DNA of 64,000 nucleotides from Juglans regia (lineage: Eukaryota > Streptophyta > Magnoliopsida > Fagales > Juglandaceae), in contig NC_049916.1 of assembly GCF_001411555.2 (NCBI RefSeq), forward strand, positions 1,984,001 through 2,048,000, given 5' to 3'. Position 1 is the first letter of the stretch. The number at the start of each line of letters is the position of its first letter. Position numbers and translations under genes: made by a program. Positions 36,201-47,235 of the stretch are shown one piece after another. The notes below the pieces were generated by a model. That model worked only from the letters and a program-made list of their open reading frames with translations. It made no database searches and was not told where the DNA came from.

Positions 36201-39200
36201 TATTTCATAAAATGATCAACAAATAAAATATAGTAGCGGTAGCCTTCAAGAGATGTATGTGGAGATGGACCCCAGACATCTGTGAACATATATTCAAGAG
36301 GCGAGGAACTAGAAATGCTAGATAAATGGAAAGGAAGTTTGTGACTTTTATTGATTGAACATGAGGAACATAGTGAATGAGCAGTACATTTATTAGCTGG
36401 TAATTGAAACATTTTTATCAAATGATGGACAAGTTTCCAAGAGGGATGACCCAATCGATTATGCCAAATATCTAAAGACACACATTCAGTGGTGAAGGCT
36501 TCCTTCGTAGCACCAACATTGCAAGATGAAACTGGAATTGTGTAGATGCCATTATCACATTTGCCTTGCATTAGTGTCGCCCCCGATGTCGGATCCTTCA
36601 CAAGAAAATGGTAGGGGTGAAATTCAATAACAATATTATTAGTGTTAGTAAATTCATGAATTGAGATTAAATTCTTGTGAATGGCAGGTACACAAAAAGT
36701 GTTGGTGAGAGCAATGGTGCGAGTAGGAAGCTGAAAGTTCCCAGTACCAACATGAGAAATTGCCAAACCCGATCCGTCCCCAATGATGACCTCGTCAGTT
36801 CCATCATACTCGGAGTGGATGGAGAGCTTGGACATATCAGAGGTGATATGATGAGAGGCACCAGAGTCAACCACCCATGGTTTGTCTGTGGAAGTAGCAG
36901 CACAGTTAGCATTTGGAGAGGTTGTGTTCCAGAATTTCTTACATTGGCGAGCTGTGTGACCAGGTATAGCATAGAACTGACAGATCACAGAGGGTTTGGT
37001 GGAAGACTGAGAACAGTTTTGAGACTGGGAAGAACGTTGATTTGGCCGAGAGGTGTTGCTCCTGTGAGTTTTGCCTCGATGAGATGAGGTTTGAGGGACC
37101 GTTTTCTGATGGTAGTTGGCTGTTGCAATGGTGCTCTGCTGCAACGTCTCAAGGCGTTTGAGATAAGTTTCATGACTGACTAGCAGATCATGAAGTTCTT
37201 CGAACGTGAGGGGAGTCTCTCTGGTTCGAATTGGAGCAGCGATGTCACAAAATTCAGATCCCAAGCCATTGAGGATGTAGAGCGTGAGATCATCATTTGT
37301 GAGGGGAGAATCCACTAGTGCCAGTTCATCTGCAGTGCATTTGACTTGCTGGAGGTATTCAGTGACGGTCTTGGAACCACGATTCAAGGAAGTAAGTTGA
37401 TCCTTGAGTTGCATGACTCTCGTGCAAGAGCAATTTGCATAGAGACTGGTCAGTTTAAGCCAGGCCTCTCTTGAAGTGCCAGAGGCAGCAATCAAGGGCA
37501 TAATACTTTCTGACACAGAGGCAAAAATGCCATTGAGCAAGAGTTTGTCTTGACGGATCCAGCGACTGCGAGCAACAATAGCATCAGCAGTTGGGTTAGT
37601 CCCAAGTGTAGGACATGGATGGGATCCATTAATAATAGCATCAGCAGTTGGGTTAGTCCCAAGTGTAGGACATGGATGGGATCCATTAATAAAACCCTGA
37701 AGGTCATACCCAATGACAAGGGAGTCAAACTGGGCATGCCATGCAGGAAAGTTGGAGGATGTCAGCTTGTAGGGCAGCTGATTATGGGCGTTGATGGCAA
37801 TGATAGTATTTTCTGGTGGATGAGTGGAAGTGTTCATCTATTAATAGATACTTCGTTTGTATCCATGGTGAGTACTCTACTTGTAACTGGCCTTCTGTGA
37901 CTGTGAGTGTCTGGCCTTCACTGTAAATCAATTTCTAAAAAGTGTAAAAAGTCTCTACCTTCTCGGTCACTGAATTGCATATCTTAGCCGTATGTTTTCC
38001 TGATTCAATAGAGAACATAGGATCGAGTTTACATTATATCATGGAACCTTTTGGTCCGTTCTTTAAACTAAATCAAAGAATGTAATTGCTTGGCATTTAC
38101 AATTTTCAATCTATATCTTTACTTCACAATAATTGTGCTTGGCCTTATAATCATGATGAAGCCAAGCACTCCAGTGATCCACTGTATAGGATATGCTGAT
38201 ATATATATATATATTTTTATATCATCTTCTTTCTCTTTTTCCACCAAAGCATTTGGAAATTTCGTATAAGTGCAAAGCTGGCTGAATTGAAAATTATAGT
38301 TCTAATTATTCCTTTATTTGGCTACTTGTCAAAAAACAAAAAACTGGGTTTGTTTTTTTGCAATTATACTCTCTCTAACAGTTTTTTTTTTTTTTTTTAA
38401 CATACATAGGCAGATCCTCTACACTCTGGTTCCATATCATTGGAAGGTTTGAAAACAAAGCCTTATCTTGGGAGAGGAGGTCGTCTTTCTCATATAACAG
38501 GTACCATGAAGAGGTTGACAAATGCTCTAAACCAGGTTCAGTTATCGAGAAGAAAGCTTATTTTGAAGCTCATTTCAAGAAGAAGGCTCTTCTTCATCCA
38601 AATTCATCTGAGTTCCATAGTGAGAAAGAGTATCAAACTAGTGAGAATGATGTCTTCAAGGGCAGGGAAGAATTTCAGGAGGTAAGTGAAGTTATCCATT
38701 ATGCTCACTTTGATGAGGGCCCTGAAGGTTCTGCATATCAAGGAGAGTAAGTGACAGGATGCAAAATGGAAAATTTGAAGGTTTTGTTCTCTGTCCCTCA
38801 GATGGAATCTGCTTCGAACAGTGCTGATGTTTTGGTAGATGGTGTTGCTGAAGATGTTAATGCTGAGGAAATACATCAAACTGAAGCTGGGTGTGACGAG
38901 CTTCTTTTAGTTGAGGCTGAATCAGATATAAATGGGCGTGAAATTTTTCTTTCCGTTAATAAAGAACCAGAGATGGACGTAAATCATAATCTTGATGATG
39001 ATGCTGTAAATGCTGATGAATCCTCTAAAGCCATGGTTAATGACAAATCAGTTAATGGTGATTTGTTACAAAAAGGCATTGATCCAGCCCCCAAGAATGA
39101 ACCCCCTGTGAAAGCTAACAAAACTAGCTTGGAGCGCTGGCAACATCCTTCTCTGAAGGTGTAGATTTACAAGAATATTTTCATAATTAAATCTTGCATT

Positions 39201-42029
39201 TCTTCATCTAGAGTTCCTTGTCTTTCAAAAGCAATCACTGGATGGTCAATAGCAAGTCACAAGCTGTAATAAAGAAAACTATAGTGGCATCTGGAGAGAT
39301 GCTCTGGAGATATTTCTTATTTTCAAGTTAGCATCAGACTGTTGCATGCACGTACTTAAGCCCTTTTCCATCTATTTTACCATATACCTTGACTCCTTGA
39401 TTTTCTCACTCTAGTTGAGGGCTGCAACGGAAACCGGACCTTTCAAGCCCAGAGTGAAGTCTCAGACCAATCCTGCTCGAGTCCTGACAGACATTTCCAA
39501 AACTACTTCTAAAGATCCTGCAAAGAGTCCTAGTAGAAGAGAAAGAGAGAGTACCCTAAGAACAAGTACAGAAAAGAGTTCAATAAAAACTGACATTAGA
39601 ACTACGCGTACTGTACAGAGAACTCCAATCTTAGAGGTAAGCTTTGACAATGCCCATAGAGAAATCAATTCAAGGCATTTTATCCACAATAGTCTTAACC
39701 ATTTTGATTGTTCATACAGTAGGATTCATCAGCATTCTTCTATTGTTTATTATTCTTGGTCTTTTTTACTTATCAAAAAAATTAGTCTTGGTCTTTTTTA
39801 CAGGATTCTAGAAATCAGAAGGCAAAGTTTGTGCGTGACAATAAAAGGTACTTATAATTCTCATGAGTGAAAACCTATATGGTTTACTGATTCGAACCTC
39901 AAGTTTGATTCTTTTCTTGTTGCAGTGGTGAAAAAGAGTCAATGAGAATGAAAGCCGGTGAATCACAACCCTCTTCATTGAAGGCTGAAACAAGAAGATA
40001 TCAACCACTACACAGGTTTATTGGCAATATCATAAGCGATTTTCTTATCATTTTATCATTTTACCTTATGAAATTTCATGTAATCTTCGTTATAGGCTTA
40101 GTTGTACTGTGAATTCGACCAAGGTGGATACAAGCTCAAGTGCTGCAGTTTTCAGTTTCAAAAGCAATGAACGCGCAGAAAGGAGGAAAGAGGTAAATGA
40201 GAATGCTGTAAATTTGATTCTTATTTTCTTTGATTTTAGGGAGTAGATTTAAATAGCTTACTCTTCTGTGACTCATCTGATTCAGTTCTATACGGAGTTG
40301 CAGCAAAAAATGCACGCCAAGGAGGCTGAGATGAATCAGATGCAAGTGAGAAGGCAGGTAAATGGGATTATTTAATTGATATTTTTTGTTACTAAATAAA
40401 TTAATCCATTAATTTCACTGCTTGCTGATATAATTTATATTATTTTGATGCTGTCTTGGCGTGCTGGAGAATGACACTATTAGTTAAATTGTAATGAAGG
40501 CTCTAATACTGCTGGTTGGAGACTTGTGATGCTTGATCATATGATTAGTCGATGAGAATTCTCAAATATGTCTGTTCCTTTCTTTTCCCTTTTCTTTTTC
40601 ATTTGATGTTATTAAAAACATTTCCAAATTTTCAACTTGAAAAAAAAAGACCTTGTTTTTTTTCTTCTAGTTCGTCGTTTCTTCAACAAGGATGAAGCAG
40701 ATATGGATCGAATAGCATCCTTTTTTTTTTTTTTGAATGGTATCCATCTTAATCGAGTATGTCACTATAATTGTAGATCTTCACCAATCATGAAGCCATT
40801 AGAAACTTAATGGCTTCAGTTATTGTCATTGCAGGAAAAGACAGAAGCCGAGATAAAACAATTCCGGAGAAGCCTAAACTTCAAAGCAACACCCATGCCT
40901 TCTTTTTATCATGTAGCTGTACCACCAGGGTCCGATGGGAAGAAGGTAAACTCTGCTTCAAATTTGTTTACCCATACCCAGTTTGCATTTTGATGTAATG
41001 TGTATGTGTCTGTCTCTGTCTCTCTCACACAATTGGCTTTCAGCTAATGGTTATAATTTCAAAGAGTTCTAACATTACTCATTTAATGGGATTTCCGTAA
41101 TTATCCGACAGGGATCACATGACAATGGACATTTGCGAAACAATAGGAAGCTTTAAGAATCTATTGGGAACCAAAAGTGGAGCTTTATTTTTTATTTTTT
41201 TGGGTTGAAAGGGGGGGGGGGGGGGGGGGGGATACCTGAAATGATAACTGATTACAATGAAAGAACTTGGAGAACATCTAGAGAAATAAAATATATGACT
41301 GACAATATCATCTCTGCGTGCCAATATCATTCTCACTGCACTCTCTGTGCTTGACTTGCTTTTTCTTTTTTGTTTTGAAGAATCATTTTCCAGTGTTGGC
41401 TCTGTGTCCTATATTTTGGAATGGTTTCTTCAGTCAATTATGGATGTTCTTTCATTACAGCAAAAGTATTTGGTTTTATAAATGATGAGCCTTTTAGCTT
41501 TAACTCGGCAACAAATAAAGCCAAAATTATGTTGATGTTGGAAGACATTTTTATTTCTCAGGCACTGTCAAGTAACAACAAAATCAATAAAGCACGAGAT
41601 AAGTCAACAAATCCAGGGAGCAGGGCTGCTGACAGATCAAAATCATGTTTGAAAGAAGGAAGTGATCAAGCCTCCTCTACCAATGAATCTGTGAACACAA
41701 CTGAACGAACCGATGCCTTAGAGAAGACCAACTGCCCAACAGGTGAGCACTCTGGAGGCAGTGCAAGCTCTCAAACTTTACCTACCAACCAAAGCTGCTT
41801 CCTTGAAGTTGGGGTGGAAAATAAGGTCGTAAGAAGAAAAGAACGAGAAAAGGAGAGGGATACTAGCATGTATAAGCATTGTGTATCAGAAATCCATAAG
41901 GTGATGAAAGGCCAAAGAGCCGAGGGGAAGCAAAAAGTGGGAGCTCAGAGAAGTAGCAATGAGATGGCAAGGAAGGAAATGAAAAGCAGTTCTGGATTGG
42001 GTAATCTGGTTGTTGGTGTTGCCTCTTGA
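33248..42029 (+). CDS. WDL7: WVD2-like 7 / TPX2-family microtubule-associated protein (frameshift in exon 2)
   Basis: Predicted cortical-microtubule binding protein. Ten exons: 33248-33289, 38410-38681, 38802-39158, 39415-39636, 39804-39847, 39926-40015, 40096-40192, 40286-40357, 40835-40945, 41562-42029. Exon 1 encodes [14 protein letters not shown]. Exon 2 carries the family motif [20 protein letters not shown]. Exons 7-9 form the TPX2 C-terminal domain ([16 protein letters not shown] to [19 protein letters not shown]). Where the family has KLEEK, this protein reads ELQQK. Exon 2 is 272 nt, one short of a codon multiple: its first ten codons and the WERRSSF part are in different frames, with the lost base near 38440. 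All other junctions close in frame (about 591 residues if whole). Intron 1 is 5.1 kb because of an antisense copia insertion. Either a sequence error or a genuinely damaged allele; family identity is secure. Confidence 0.85.
33568..33645. repeat. Two tandem 39-bp units
   Basis: Two head-to-tail units (33568-33606, 33607-33645) starting TGCTCTGCTGTACAAG, differing at a few positions. They lie in the presumed 3' terminal region of copia element 2. Confidence 0.85.
33944..35614 (-). pseudogene. Copia 2 reverse transcriptase and RNase H remnant
   Basis: From right to left: RT entry ([58 protein letters not shown]) in 34808-35614; the catalytic YVDD ([14 protein letters not shown]) and [11 protein letters not shown] in 34485-34748; RNase H ([50 protein letters not shown]) in 33944-34484. 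Interruptions lie between 34748 and 34808 and at 34485. The YVDD box is intact, but the frame is broken. Confidence 0.9.
35957..37837 (-). pseudogene. Copia 2 gag-protease-integrase, 626-residue open frame
   Basis: Starts at ATG 37837. It contains a UBN2-type gag core ([18 protein letters not shown]), then a zinc knuckle whose second cysteine is lost ([14 protein letters not shown]). The protease follows with its catalytic [10 protein letters not shown] intact, then GAG-pre-integrase [10 protein letters not shown] and [14 protein letters not shown]. The integrase core shows the first two acidic residues ([15 protein letters not shown]). The third, normally Glu in a GxAER context, reads Lys in [10 protein letters not shown], so integration should fail. 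The frame stops at 35957, short of RT. Confidence 0.9.
37574..37687 (-). repeat. 57-bp tandem duplication in copia 2 gag
   Basis: Two head-to-tail 57-bp units (37574-37630, 37631-37687) with one visible mismatch. They duplicate 19 residues ([19 protein letters not shown]) in frame. Confidence 0.93.
38682..38801 (+). other. 120-nt phase-0 intron with in-frame stop if retained
   Basis: Donor GAG|GTAAGTGAAG and acceptor TCTGTCCCTCAG|ATGGAATC are both strong. The length is a multiple of three. The retained frame reads coding-like text ([16 protein letters not shown]) up to TAA at 38748-38750. Splicing it out keeps the protein open; retaining it truncates the protein. Confidence 0.65.
41211..41231 (+). 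repeat. 21-base G homopolymer in WDL intron 9
   Basis: Uninterrupted G run, preceded by a T-rich tract. Length is probably uncertain in the assembly. Confidence 0.9.
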
Positions 42030-43190
42030 ACAAAGATGCCTCTTCTTCCCATACATGTTCTCCGCACCTAGCTACCATTGCGAAAATGTTTGGAATCGCA
42101 TGTTTGCCACCATGCAAAATCAATAAAAAGCGCAAAGTGACCTCAAGCTATCAGCTAAGAGGCATGCATCCATAGCAAAGATTTGAGAAATCATGAAAAC
42201 CGAATGTTGAGGTTAGCATTTCCCTACACCAGTATCACTTCCGTTATTCATGTATGCGAAATCTGACTTTACATGTAGTTCGAATAGGTAATTATGGTGA
42301 AATTGTTTGTAGGATATCTTAAGATCACAAGACCAATATCTCTTGCCACCATATACGAGGAAAAGTTTCAGTACCAACCCTTAACTTATTTAAATTATTA
42401 TCATTAATAAGAGAGATTGTTCTTATTTAGAGCTTTTTATTCTTTTAACAAAAATGTAAGATTTATATCTACGGTTGCCTATTAATGCCAAGTTGTTAGC
42501 CACTTTGAAGCCTTAGGTGTGGGTCTCTAGAAAAATTTTTACTGCTATCATTTAGGAAATCTATCATTTCTCATCCACTGAAGGGTGGGTTTTGAAATCG
42601 CATTGCAGTTAATTTCCTGGGAAATTGACGCGCAAAGTCTCCCCTTGGAGAGCATTAACAGAGAAATCGAAATTGTTTCATTTAATCCAGCAAGGATTAT
42701 TCACATCTGACATTTGCTAATTGAATCAAGACTTTTGGTAGAGGTGAATATTTAGAATATTATGAATATATTCTAAGTATGAGAATATTCTAAATTTGAA
42801 TTTCATCTAAATAATGAGCGGAAAAACAAGGGAAAAATAAACAGAAAAAAAAAAAAATGTAATGAGAATCATTACTCAATCACAATGATTTTGTGTGGCT
42901 CTTACTTTTCAACCCTTTGTTCAGTAAAACACAGGGGATGTAATCAGTGGTCGTAAAATACCAATCAAATCATAAAAGAGTGAGTACAGAACCGGAAAAA
43001 GTAGACAAAAGTTATATAGGAATAAAAAAGCATTTTCCTTTTTGTAACCAAACAAAAAAGTCAAGCACTTGGGTCATCCTCCTCCTCCGAAGTCCTTCTC
43101 AGACTTATGATCAACCATTGTTTCACATTTCTGCAACTGAACACAGCATGAATATCTCCGCTCAAACTGACTACAAATCAAAATGTTCAC
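42030..43190. other. Spacer between WDL and proline-rich gene 1
   Basis: It contains the WDL 3' UTR and, near 43190, the end of the opposite-strand gene, so the two genes converge here. No other gene recognised; the frame at 42947-43216 has no domain. Confidence 0.6.
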
Positions 43191-43634
43191 TTAAAGTACA
43201 TAGAAAGGAAAGATAGAAACAGAGACAAGAAGATAATTAGCTACGGCGATGATGATGATGAGTATTGAGCGAATTCCAAGAGTGGTTGCTGCAGAGTTGT
43301 CGGTCTGATGAAGTGGTTTTCCGGAGTAGTAAGGGAAGTAGGGTAATATGGGGTCAGGAGGGGGAGGGGAACCAAGTGAATTGCCATAGGGTGGTGGAGA
43401 GGAATATGGTACGTATCCTGCCGGTGTAGGGTTGTATCCAGCTGGAGGTGGGTATGACACAACCTGGGATGGTGGCGGAGGCGGCTGTGTTGTGATTATC
43501 GGAGTGCCGGAGCCAATGGGCGGCGGATAACACGGATACGGGCACACTTCATCAGGCCTTGTCATTCCCAAAAAATTCAGAAACATTAGGATCAAGAAGA
43601 GCGTCGAGAGAATTTGGCCAGACTTTTCAGCCAT
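43191..43634 (-). CDS. Proline-rich secreted, GPI-type small protein (short extensin-like)
   Basis: Single-exon frame of 147 residues starting at ATG 43634. Residues 1-28 are a signal-peptide-like hydrophobic segment (LSTLFLILMFLNFLGM). Next come a short cysteine motif (CPYPCYPPP) and a Pro/Tyr-rich middle with PPPPP and SPPPP blocks, typical of hydroxyproline-rich cell-wall glycoproteins. The C-terminus is hydrophobic (SILIIIIAVANYLLV), as expected for a GPI-attachment signal. The layout matches the other minus-strand gene 5 kb away, suggesting an old tandem pair. The biochemical role is unknown; a cell-wall or membrane-surface location is inferred. Confidence 0.8.
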   Translation of the reverse strand: MAEKSGQILSTLFLILMFLNFLGMTRPDEVCPYPCYPPPIGSGTPIITTQPPPPPSQVVSYPPPAGYNPTPAGYVPYSSPPPYGNSLGSPPPPDPILPYFPYYSGKPLHQTDNSAATTLGIRSILIIIIAVANYLLVSVSIFPFYVL

Positions 43635-45376
43635 GGCATGAGGAAGATGGTAGCTAGGAGGAACTAGGAAGGGAAAGAAAGGGTTTGGAAAGGAAAAGAG
43701 GTGGGCGAGTGTTATGGAGGGTTTAAGCGATTAGAATAATTAATGTAGCTTTTGTCACGAGCCATGACAACTTTTAGGAAAAAAAAGAAAAGTAAAGTAA
43801 AAAAGGGCTAAACGATAAAAATATGAGTGAAAAGCAAGTTCTAGCTACTTTCCAACGTCTCCATCCCATCACAATTCTCAAGTTGGCACATTTCTAGATC
43901 ATGCATATTGAGATTTTGCCTCCCAAGGCTCACCAGAAGAATTTTGGTTGAATTTTCCCATCATCCTCAATTTTATCATCATCTTTAGTTTCAATAATTA
44001 ATGCTATAAATTTATATGATTTTATAAATTAATTAATAAACAAATTAATTAAAATATAACATATCAGTTAGTGCTTATAATTGAAAATGATAAAAATTAA
44101 GACTAAAAAATAACATTTCTCTTACAATAATAATAATGTGTACAAGGAAGCTGCATTGCAATAATTGCACATGGATGTGATGCTCCAAGCCATGTGGGCT
44201 AGTAACTAAAATTGAAACCTTACTTGACTACAAAAAGAGACAGATTACAGGTCCATCTTCCATGACACCTGTTCTAACACATCTAAGTTTCAGACTTCAA
44301 ATAATTACAGACAAGTTTTTAATATAGTTGACTCGGATTTTTGGCATAATCACTTGTGGATCAAACTCTCTAATTGATCATAATCCTGAACTTCAGATAA
44401 TTATTGCTCTTAAATTGAAATGTTTTGTCTTTTTACATGGCCTCATGTACACGTACTTTATATCATTATCATTACTCATGGTCCGGTCTTGGGTTTGCTT
44501 CTTAATGGTCACCAATTCAAGTTCTCTTAGGGCTCCTGGAAGTTTATCTGGTCTTTAACTTCAGGGTCCCGTGAGATTAGTCAAGGCCCGGATACCCACG
44601 ATTATAAAAAGAAAATTAAAAAAAAAAATACTCATGATCCTTCTCTATCCAATATAGAAGGATAGGGGCCACCTGTTTCCTCTCTTTTCATGACAGTGGC
44701 ATAGTTTGTAATAATCCATACCAATCCCTGTTTTTCTTATAAGTTTAGCAATGATATTCTAGAAAATTATCACATAAAATATCATATATTTTTTCACACA
44801 AGTGATCGTATTTGTCCTCTCTCAAGGTAACAAATACAGAGTTTCATGATATCTAATGATAATAATTGAGTATTAATGAGATATTTACAACTTTTTTTTT
44901 TTTTACTATTTTATAATTTTTTTTACAATCAATTACCAAATATTATACAAATGTACCACTCTATTACAAATAAATTTTAATTTTATGAAACTACTCTCCA
45001 CTTTATATAAAATTGTAACATAGTTAATTATGAAAGGGTTAATGCAAATGAATAATTTCCCATTACCTATTTTCCCCATGCGTAGGAGTTGTCCTAAATT
45101 GATTGAAATTTGAGGTTGCCATGATCTTGGATCTTGCCAGACTCTGTTTAGAATATTCAAAAATCATTCTAGGAATAACTCCTGGATTTCTCATTACCCT
45201 AGCTAGCTATGTTAATTCTCGTTTAAATCTTACTACTAATTGCTGATCTTTAAAATTATATATTAGGCCAAACTCCATGCATAATTATAAGGACTATCCT
45301 ACCCACAATACTGCAATGTAAAATATAAGATCATTTTCCTTAAACGGCGTAGGATGGTCTTAAAACCATATTTCAC

Positions 45377-45378
<2 letters not shown>

Positions 45379-45427
<49 letters not shown>

Positions 45428-45428
45428 G
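45379..45428. repeat. Compound CT/AT microsatellite
   Basis: A CT run followed directly by an AT run, like the repeat at 5087. Confidence 0.85.
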
Positions 45429-46179
45429 TTTTGAATAAACGCTAGCTGCAGCTAAAAACGACAAGTACTTGACTTCTTTTGCTGACTTTGGAGTTAAATC
45501 GCAAAAACCCATTCCACACGCAATCAAAACAAAGTGATCAAGGGCACATGAGTATACATACATGCAGCTGCAGCTGGAAGAAGAAGAGGTTGAGTGGCTT
45601 TGACGTGTTAGACCGGCCAACACCCCAACTCATCAAGCAGCTGATCATGATGATCACTACCTAGCTAGCTATAATTCATTATTTGCTTTGAAAAAACGAA
45701 AGCTAGGGTACATTTTCAACTGCTTTGAAATTTGATTGTACGTACCTAACCACCGATTATTAATTTATGGCACAGGCACATGCACATGCACATACAAATT
45801 AAGTTATATGCAGGTGGAGGCCCGTCGGTCTAACGTCTAATTTATATATTATTTGAAGTTACATTAAAAGAACTAATTTCCTCTTGTTTCCTTCGGCCAA
45901 GTTGCATGCATGCATCCATGTATGGATGATCATCTGAATTAATGAATTAGCAAGAAGTTTGAAATCGGGTGGGAGTACTTAATTTCTCCTAAACTTCATT
46001 GTGTCGGTGGAATGACCATCTTTCTCAAATATTCTCAATTATCTATCACAATATATTTGCACGTACGTGTGTAGTGGTTATAGCTACGTACCAACAACTC
46101 CAATCCCATTAAAAAACTTAAGTTCACATGTTTTCTTCTTTTTGTCTTTTGGTTCATCACCTATGGATTGAATAAATTA

Positions 46180-46319
46180 GGATTGGTTTGAATAGTGAGA
46201 TTAGATAAAATGAATTGGAATAGTTTGTGAATAGTAATAAAATTATTAGTTAAAATTATATGAGATGAGGTGAGATGAGGTGAGATGGTTTCATTTCACT
46301 TATGTATCCAAACGGGCCC
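46180..46319. mobile_element. Tourist-like (PIF/Harbinger) MITE, copy D, TSD TTA
   Basis: A 140-bp element beginning GGATTGGTTTGAATAGTGAG and ending TATCCAAACGGGCCC. It is flanked by TTA on both sides (46177-46179, 46320-46322). A TTA duplication with GGNNNNGTTTGG-type ends is the Tourist/PIF-Harbinger signature. This is the best-delimited member of the family here. Confidence 0.85.
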
Positions 46320-47190
46320 TTAGTTATTTGGTCAATATTCTTGACTGTAAACACCTACCATGATATATATATATATATATATAGTCCCATTTATAGCCTA
46401 TGAAAACCTATATGAAGTTGTTCACATTTAATATTGCATAAGCGTCTTCTTTCTAATTATCAATGATTATTTTCCTCCAATGATCAAGAATATAGATAGA
46501 AGATTAAAGCCCCACAAAGCTAGCTGAATATATTAATAAATTTCACTTTATATATTGTTTTCTCTGCTTTTCGAAGAAAATCTCTCACCTCCACCGACAT
46601 GAGAAAAATTAAAGAAAAAAAGAACAGAAAAAGAAGATAACAACAAGATAATTATGGGTCATTTCACCAATTTAGAACCTCGGATATTGAAGATTAGTAT
46701 TTCATATATATAAAAGATATGATTGGGACAGAAATCATATTGTACATGACTTTGGCTTGAATGTTTTAGATATGATGAGATGAAAATTGTAAGCACAATC
46801 GACACAATTTGTCAATACGTCAAAATCAAACTTGGATTTAAACTTGCTTTGTTGTAAAGGATGCATTGAATAATTGAGATGCAATGTTGGAAACTACACA
46901 AATAGAGACAATTACATCATGCAATATTGCCAATCAAACACGTTAGGTTGAATTTTGAGTAGAGCCGAAGGACAAACAACTAACCCAAACTGTCCCCAAC
47001 ATGCATTACCGCCCCCCAAGACCATGACGTGTAAAGTAACATGTAACTAAGATCAGACGGTATTGTTGAAGGCGTTCTGTCTTGGGCCCCTCTTATAATT
47101 TGGCTGGTGAAACCAAAGTTGATTTCATCCACTGACAACTGACGTAGATCAGATCAATGGGAATGAATTAGTACTCTCACTGACTTCGAG

Positions 47191-47193
<3 letters not shown>

Positions 47194-47232
<39 letters not shown>
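47194..47232. repeat. AT microsatellite
   Basis: Uninterrupted AT run of about 19 units. Confidence 0.9.

Positions 47233-47235
<3 letters not shown>

Larger units (their letters stand above)
33640..37900 (-). mobile_element. Ty1/copia retrotransposon inside WDL intron 1
   Basis: Minus-strand element with gag, protease, integrase, RT and RNase H in copia order. Coding text runs from 37837 down to about 33944. The probable 3' non-coding or LTR region lies at about 33405-33700 and contains a 39-bp tandem repeat. I found no second copy of that region right of 37838, so the 5' LTR seems missing and the limits are approximate. The element is antisense to the host gene and is removed with its intron if splicing works. 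Confidence 0.88.

Noticed and set aside
36677..37087. Plus-strand frame of 136 residues
   Set aside because: Antisense shadow of copia 2 gag and protease.
37838..38400. 5' LTR of copia 2
   Set aside because: Nothing here resembles the presumed 3' terminal region at 33405-33700.
38747..38801. 55-nt mini-intron removing the TAA in WDL exon 2
   Set aside because: Too short for a normal plant intron and it would shift the frame; the 120-nt intron from 38682 keeps the frame.
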